DNA from: Methyloligella sp050110875
GTDB lineage: Bacteria > Pseudomonadota > Alphaproteobacteria > Rhizobiales > Methyloligellaceae
Assembly: GCA_050110875.1 (NCBI GenBank)
Contig: CP188828.1
Location: forward strand, 1,736,001-1,800,000
Length of the DNA: 64,000 nucleotides
Direction of reading: 5' to 3'
Position 1 is the first letter of the stretch; the number at the start of each line of letters is the position of its first letter. Of the stretch, positions 59,483 through 64,000 are shown piece after piece. The position numbers and the translations under genes were made by a program. The notes below the pieces were generated by a model. The model searched no databases, was not told where the DNA came from, and was given only the letters and a program-made list of their open reading frames with translations.

Positions 59483-60901
59483 ATGCCCCGATATTTCGTC
59501 ACCCTCATCGTCGCGGTCGCCCTGTTCATGGAAACCATGGACTCCACCGTCATCGCGACCTCCCTGCCGGCCATCGCGGCGGATTTGCATGAAGATCCCA
59601 TCGCGCTGAAGCTGGCGCTGACGTCTTATCTGCTGTCGCTCGCCGTGTTCATCCCCTTGAGCGGCTGGATGGCGGACAGATTCGGGGCACGCACGGTTTT
59701 CCGCTCCGCCATTATCGTCTTCACCCTCGGCTCGGCCCTATGCGGCTTCGCCGACAATCTCGGCCAGTTCGTCGCCTTCCGTATGCTGCAAGGCTTGGGC
59801 GGCGCCATGATGGTGCCCGTCGGACGGCTGGTGATCCTGCGCAGCGTGCCCAAGGCGGAGCTGATCTCAGCGCTCGCCTGGCTCACCATCCCGGCCCTCA
59901 TGGGCCCGGTGATCGGCCCGCCGCTCGGTGGCTTCATCTCCACCTATCTCTCCTGGCGTTGGATCTTCTGGATCAATATTCCCATCGGGTTGATCGGTTT
60001 CATCCTCGCCACCCGCTATATCGCCGATATCCGCGAAGAAGAGGTGCCGCCGCTGGATATCCGCGGCTTCGTGCTGTCGGGCATCGGGCTTTCGGGCCTC
60101 GCCTTCGGTTTTACCACGATCGGCCAGGAGCTTCTGCCCGGCTGGGCGGCTGTCAGCCTCATCGTCTTCGGCGGCCTCACCTGCTGGCTCTATGTGCGCC
60201 ATGCCCGCCGCACCGAGCACCCCATCCTCGATCTCGACCTGTTCAAGGTGAAGACCTTCTACGCCTCGGTCGTCGGCGGCTTCGTCTACCGCATCGGCAT
60301 CGGCGCCGGCCCATTTCTTCTGCCGCTGCTGTTCCAGCTCGGCTTCGGCATGAGCCCCTTCCAATCGGGACTTCTGACATTCGCCGGTGCCGTCGGGGCC
60401 ATCACCATGAAGACGGCGGCAAGCCCGATCATCCACCGTTTCGGCTTCCGCCGCATCCTGCTGGTGAACGCGGTGATCTCCAGTTGCTTCATCGCCGCCG
60501 CATCCCTCTTCACGGCGCAGACCCCCTATTTCGTCGTCATCGCGGTGCTGCTGGCCGGCGGTTTCTTCCGCTCCCTGCAATTCACCAGCATCAACTCCCT
60601 GGCCTATGCGGATCTGAGCTCCAAGGAGATGAGCCGGGCGACCAGCTTCGCCAGCGTCATCCAGCATCTATCCCTCTCGGCCGGCGTCGCGGTGGCAGCT
60701 CTGGCCCTGGAGGTGCAGCGCTTCGGCCGTCCGGAACATGCGGTGCAGGCAGAGGATTTCGTCCTGCCCTTCCTGGTGGTGGCGGCAATCTCGGTGAGCT
60801 CGATTCTGATCTTCCGCAAATTGCCGGAAGAAGCCGGCAGCAGCCTCTCGCGCCGCACCCGGGAGGTCGGGGTGCCGCCGGAGCAGCCCCAGATCAGCTA
60901 G
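59483..60901 (+). CDS. MFS drug:H+ antiporter, DHA2 (14-helix) family
   Basis: The 472-residue inner-membrane exporter begins with METMDSTVIATSLPAIA (helix 1, Asp and the DHA2 motif), then LSGWMADRFGARTVF (motif A) and FRMLQGLGGAMMVPVGRL. Motif C follows at about 140-160 (GPVIGPPLGGFIS). A total of 14 hydrophobic helices is consistent with the EmrB/HsrA-like branch. The substrate is unknown; no membrane-fusion protein gene is next to it. It separates rlmE from the Ppx/GppA gene, which are often neighbours. Confidence 0.92.
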   Translation: MPRYFVTLIVAVALFMETMDSTVIATSLPAIAADLHEDPIALKLALTSYLLSLAVFIPLSGWMADRFGARTVFRSAIIVFTLGSALCGFADNLGQFVAFRMLQGLGGAMMVPVGRLVILRSVPKAELISALAWLTIPALMGPVIGPPLGGFISTYLSWRWIFWINIPIGLIGFILATRYIADIREEEVPPLDIRGFVLSGIGLSGLAFGFTTIGQELLPGWAAVSLIVFGGLTCWLYVRHARRTEHPILDLDLFKVKTFYASVVGGFVYRIGIGAGPFLLPLLFQLGFGMSPFQSGLLTFAGAVGAITMKTAASPIIHRFGFRRILLVNAVISSCFIAAASLFTAQTPYFVVIAVLLAGGFFRSLQFTSINSLAYADLSSKEMSRATSFASVIQHLSLSAGVAVAALALEVQRFGRPEHAVQAEDFVLPFLVVAAISVSSILIFRKLPEEAGSSLSRRTREVGVPPEQPQIS

Positions 60902-60977
60902 CTCTTAAAGTCAGTTAGCGCTCGAAGTCGGTCCAATGCTCGATGCCGATGAGAACCGGCGAGGGTCTCGTTCGGCA

Positions 60978-62270
60978 CTAGCCGGCCGATTGTGTCGAGG
61001 GCCGCAAGCCCCCACGCCGCCGGCCGCGGCGCCTGCGGCGAGAACGCCCCTCATGGCCGTCCTCCGCCATCAGCGTGGCGAGGATGCCTTCCCGCAAACC
61101 CCGGTCCGCCACGCGAACCCGCTCGCAAGGCCACATGCGGAACAGCGCCTCCAGAATGGCGCAGCCGGCCAGAACGAGATCCGCTCGCTCCTGACCGATG
61201 CAAGGTTGGGCGACCCGGTCGGCATAGCTCATGGCGCTCAGATCCATGGAGACGGCCCGCGCCTCCTCGGCGCTGAGCCAGCACCCGTCGACTCGAGAGC
61301 GCTCGTAGAACGGCAGCTTGAGATGCACACCGGCGATCGTGGTGACCGTGCCCGACGTACCGAGAAAATGCGCGCCGCCATTGGAGATGCGCTCCTTGAA
61401 TCCATGTTTGGCTTCAAAGACTTCCACTGCCGCGGCAACCTCTTGGACCATGGCTTCATAATCGTCCTTGGTCAGGTCCCGCCCCCCATGTCGCTCGGCC
61501 AGGCTCACCACGCCGATGGGCAGCGAGGTCCAGGCGGCGATGCAATCCTGCACATCCAGCCGATCGGTCAGCGAGCCGCGCCAGCACCGCTTGAAGCGGG
61601 CGAGATCGAGCCAGATAAGCTCGGAGCTGCCGCCTCCGATATCGAAGATCAGCGCCCAGTCGGAATTCGGATCGATCAGGGAAGAGCAGCCCGAAACGGC
61701 GAGCTTGGCCTCCGTCTCCTGGCTTACGATCTCGAGCTGAAGTCCCGTCTCCCGCCGGATACGATCCAGAAACTCTTCCCGGTTTGCCGCGATCCGGCAC
61801 GCCTCCGTCGCGATCAGCCGCGAGCGGGAAACGCCTCGACGGCTCATCTTCTCCGCGCAAACTTTCAGCGCATCGATGGTGCGGTCGATCGCCTGGTCGG
61901 AAAGCCGGCCGCTGCCGAGCAACCCCTCTCCCAAGCGGATGATTCGGGAAAACGCGTCGATGACGAAGAAGCCACGCCGCGAAGGGCGTGCCACGAGGAG
62001 CCGGCAGTTATTGGTTCCGAGATCGAGCGCACCATAGATTGCGTCCGATGCGCGATCCGTCTTCGCGCCCGCAATCGCAATCGACTTGCTCTTCTCTCTC
62101 TTGCCCTTGGCTGCCCGCGAATGGCCGTGCACTACAGCCGGTTCGGATGGGCAAGACACATCGTCCTGCCGCCCCGCTTTCCGAGCGTAGTCATCGGTCT
62201 CGCTTTGCGCGCCCATCAGGTCGCGCCGCGCTATGGCAGCCGTGCGGGCTTCGCCGCTCGGCCGTGTCAC
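60978..62270 (-). CDS. Ppx/GppA family phosphatase
   Basis: The 430-residue protein is of the sugar-kinase/actin-fold exopolyphosphatase/guanosine-pentaphosphatase family. It has YGALDLGTNNCRLLVA (about 78-93), EACRIAANREEF and the second phosphate loop IFDIGGGSSELIW. It should hydrolyse polyphosphate or pppGpp; which of the two cannot be told. The N-terminus is long and basic, and an in-frame ATG at 62216 is an alternative. There is no ppk gene next to it. Confidence 0.92.
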   Translation of the reverse strand: MTRPSGEARTAAIARRDLMGAQSETDDYARKAGRQDDVSCPSEPAVVHGHSRAAKGKREKSKSIAIAGAKTDRASDAIYGALDLGTNNCRLLVARPSRRGFFVIDAFSRIIRLGEGLLGSGRLSDQAIDRTIDALKVCAEKMSRRGVSRSRLIATEACRIAANREEFLDRIRRETGLQLEIVSQETEAKLAVSGCSSLIDPNSDWALIFDIGGGSSELIWLDLARFKRCWRGSLTDRLDVQDCIAAWTSLPIGVVSLAERHGGRDLTKDDYEAMVQEVAAAVEVFEAKHGFKERISNGGAHFLGTSGTVTTIAGVHLKLPFYERSRVDGCWLSAEEARAVSMDLSAMSYADRVAQPCIGQERADLVLAGCAILEALFRMWPCERVRVADRGLREGILATLMAEDGHEGRSRRRRRGRRRGGLRPSTQSAG

Positions 62271-62457
62271 GGTCTCTTAACCTCAAGCCCATTAAGCCGC
62301 CCAATATTCCCACCCTATGGTCGGCTGCTACGGGTATCCAATAGGGATAATCTAGCAAGCCACCGCAGGACGTAAAGCGGCTTTTCCGAGTGGTCTCACG
62401 CAAAGCGTGTGATGGGGGCAAGTGATGGAGCAAGTGATGGGGCAAGTCGCGAGACGC

Positions 62458-63063
62458 TCAGGACGCCTTCTTGCGCCGCCGGTCCCAGGGATTGCTGTCC
62501 AGCACCACCTTGATGCGCTCCGATGCCGGAATCGCTTCCAACTCCTCCGAAAAGGCTTCGTATTCCGCCTTGGCTTCGGCGGAAACGATACCGTGCAGAA
62601 GATGGGAACGCCATTCGAGCAGACGCCTCCAACCCCGCGCATCGCCGCCTTGAGGCGGTGGCTGGACACCGACCGCAAGCAGCCGGCGCATCATGGTCTG
62701 AGCGGCCTCGTTCTCCTCGAAGCCGGCCTTCACCAAAAGATCGATGATCGCGCTGACCCGGGCCAGCAGGGCATCGCTTGGCGGGTGGTTCTTGCGCCGG
62801 TTCTGAGCGGAGCTTACCCCGCGGCTTTCGACGAGCGTCTTGAGATCGGCCAGCGGTTGCAGGGCATCTTCGGAGACCCCGTCCTCACGCAGATGCTCGA
62901 TCACCACATCAAGGCATTTCACGCCCAAAGTGGTTGACGGCACGTCGGAGGCGAGCGCCTTCTTCACGGCCTTCAGGGCCGCTTCAAGCCGTTCCGTATC
63001 GATCGCTGTGGTCTGCACGCGTTGTTCGAGATCTCGGTTGGGAGGCGATGGCGAATGCCTCAT
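62458..63063 (-). CDS. Uncharacterised protein, alphaproteobacterial type
   Basis: The 201-residue soluble protein is helical and charged (LEAALKAVKKALASDVPS, VIIDLLVKAGFEENEAAQTMMRRLL). The C-terminus carries WRRLLEWRSHLLHGI, then SNPWDRRRKKAS. No enzyme motif, signal peptide or membrane segment is seen. Codon use fits the core genome, and it lies next to a tRNA gene, so it is probably a conserved single gene, function unknown. Confidence 0.8.
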   Translation of the reverse strand: MRHSPSPPNRDLEQRVQTTAIDTERLEAALKAVKKALASDVPSTTLGVKCLDVVIEHLREDGVSEDALQPLADLKTLVESRGVSSAQNRRKNHPPSDALLARVSAIIDLLVKAGFEENEAAQTMMRRLLAVGVQPPPQGGDARGWRRLLEWRSHLLHGIVSAEAKAEYEAFSEELEAIPASERIKVVLDSNPWDRRRKKAS

Positions 63064-63147
63064 CCTCCGGGATTTCCGCCGATTCCAGATCGCATTCTCT
63101 CAAATGAGGGTAAACGTTTGGTAGCGGGCACCCGATGAGCCCTTGCA

Positions 63148-63179
63148 AACCGCCCAAACCTTTGGGTAGAAGGGCGGTT
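63148..63179. promoter_or_regulatory. Inverted repeat upstream of tRNA-Gln
   Basis: AACCGCCC (63148-63155) and GGGCGGTT (63172-63179) are perfect arms around a 16-base loop. The loop's CCCAAA/TTTGGG could form a smaller alternative hairpin. It lies 65 bases before the tRNA. It could be a terminator or attenuator-like fold, or an intergenic repeat; nothing decides. Confidence 0.3.
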
Positions 63180-63244
63180 CGAAGCGGCACTGGGCATACC
63201 CCCTTGCCGGAACGGCTTTTGATCCCATCTCTCAAGGATCGTGA

Positions 63245-63318
63245 TGGGGGATCGTCTAATGGTAGGACAGCGGACTCTGACTCCGCCAGTCTAGGTTCGA
63301 ATCCTAGTCCCCCAGCCA
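63245..63318 (+). tRNA. tRNA-Gln, anticodon CTG
   Basis: The cloverleaf folds fully: acceptor TGGGGGA pairs with TCCCCCA, discriminator G, and CCA is encoded at 63316-63318. The anticodon stem GCGGA/TCCGC surrounds the loop CTCTGAC, so the anticodon is CTG (glutamine). The T-loop is GGTTCGAATCC. Length is 74 bases. Confidence 0.97.
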
Positions 63319-63394
63319 TTCCTTTGCCTTCGACGCGAACACAGGCTCCATCACATCTAAGGCTTTGTCGCAAAAGGGAATTCGAGGCGATGCC

Positions 63395-64000
63395 ATGCTG
63401 CTAACCACGCGTCGCCGAATGCTGGGCCTTGCCGCTGTCATGCTCGGCGCGAGGCTCTTGCCGCCCCTGCCGGCCGCGGCCCAGGACGATCCCGAAAGCG
63501 ATCCGGCCCCCGATCAGGATATCGATGCGCCGAGCGCCGAGTCATCCGGCGACGAGACGCCTCAATGCTTCGTGACCAAGGAATTCGGCCCCTGGACCGG
63601 CAAGGCCAGCAACATCCAAGCCGGTGCGGGCATCAGCGAGGTCGAGATGACCACGCCTTGCGATTTCTTCTGGACCAGCATCGACGTCTCGGAGAATTAC
63701 GAAGCCAAGATCTCGATCGTCGGCGGGGATCCCGGCGCCACGCCTCTGGACAAGGACTTTCTTCTGCGGGATGACAACCGGCTCGTCGCCCGGGATGCCA
63801 AAGGCAAGGTCTTGCGCGACGTGAAGCTTTGCGGCGTTTGCACCGATCTGCAAGGCGACGAGGCGAGCATCGTCCTGCCTCTCGACTTCGCCCCCTACCT
63901 CCGGGAGGCCGAAACCATCGAGTTCGGTCTCCGAATGGGAGAAAAGCAGGATTGCCGCTTCACCCTGCAACTCGACCCTATGCGGCAAGCTCTGGCCTGG
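63395..64000 (+). CDS. Exported protein with Tat-like signal, 3' end beyond the window
   Basis: The ATG at 63395 follows GAGG. The first 30 residues (TTRRRMLGLAAVMLGARLLP, then PPLPAAAQ) form a twin-arginine-like signal peptide. The acidic mature part (DDPESDPAPDQDIDAPSAES) is followed by a domain with at least five cysteines (QCFVTKEFGPW, MTTPCDFFWTSI, KLCGVCTDLQ, KQDCRFTL). 202 residues are visible without a stop. The family is not recognised. Confidence 0.75.
   Translation, partial: MLLTTRRRMLGLAAVMLGARLLPPLPAAAQDDPESDPAPDQDIDAPSAESSGDETPQCFVTKEFGPWTGKASNIQAGAGISEVEMTTPCDFFWTSIDVSENYEAKISIVGGDPGATPLDKDFLLRDDNRLVARDAKGKVLRDVKLCGVCTDLQGDEASIVLPLDFAPYLREAETIEFGLRMGEKQDCRFTLQLDPMRQALAW

Noticed and set aside
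59740..60918. 392-codon plus-strand ORF
   Set aside because: It is an alternative phase of the MFS gene, very Arg/His/Pro-rich and without any membrane segment.
60936..62375. 479-codon plus-strand ORF
   Set aside because: Antisense to the Ppx/GppA gene, whose motifs are complete; no site or domain supports it.

Overview
The window looks like a draft chromosome scaffold from an alphaproteobacterium, most likely Hyphomicrobiales (Rhizobiales). Supporting this are the gene set (guaB, rsmB and guaA close together, an rlmE/ppx neighbourhood, FecI/FecR iron signalling, HWE/HisKA_2-type kinase, IalB family protein), GC-rich codon use, and the mirror-image palindromic intergenic repeats typical of that group. 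Genus cannot be fixed from sequence alone. A 50-N assembly gap lies at 45731-45780. The left side (1-45.7 kb) is mostly accessory DNA; the right side (46-64 kb) is mostly core chromosome. The two sides are joined only by scaffolding.

Left to right: (1) 1-3848, minus strand: a tightly overlapping phage-type cassette of an unknown protein, a ParB-DNA methyltransferase fusion, a DUF5681 protein and a large terminase cut by the window edge. (2) 5023-13312, plus strand: a surface locus with a membrane-anchored DNA-binding/TPR regulator, a 1698-residue YadA-type trimeric autotransporter adhesin, an IalB-family secreted protein and an unknown membrane-anchored extracytoplasmic protein. (3) 13715-20819, minus strand: a heme-acquisition operon in the order ECF sigma, FecR, STN-bearing heme receptor, heme oxygenase, ExbB, TonB, with no ExbD. 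(4) 21251-27278: a siderophore operon (receptor, binding protein, FAD reductase) divergent from an AraC regulator. (5) 27309-28.7 kb: insertion-sequence wreckage, an IS3-type remnant inserted in an IS21 istA remnant. (6) 29-36.8 kb: fatty-acid desaturase, Crp/Fnr regulator, sensor histidine kinase, NhaA, and two divergent transglutaminase-like proteins, one lacking the catalytic His. (7) 37.3-45.1 kb: a decayed second copy of the methyltransferase, then an apparent electrophile/quinone detoxification island: LysR regulator, ring-cleaving dioxygenase, KefB/C-type antiporter and its FMN reductase on one side; GST, DUF5996 and a fused dioxygenase-hydrolase on the other.

Right of the gap: (8) a low-GC Shedu-like (DUF4263) nuclease gene, a candidate phage-defence gene; (9) a divergent SDR/TetR pair with a palindromic operator candidate; (10) housekeeping genes: UPF0178, YcaQ/AlkX glycosylase (apparently starting at CTG), guaA, rsmB, MAPEG, a TPR protein, guaB, arsM, rlmE, an MFS exporter, Ppx/GppA, tRNA-Gln(CTG) and a Tat-signal-bearing protein that runs off the end.

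The most interesting points are the Shedu-like gene beside the gap, the electrophile-response island with its fused MhqO/MhqD-like enzyme, the adhesin-IalB-regulator locus with its uncharacterised helper candidate, the ExbD-less TonB operon, the His-to-Ser transglutaminase homologue, and the YcaQ gene whose catalytic motif lies upstream of every conventional start codon. All family assignments are from motif recognition; no database search was run.
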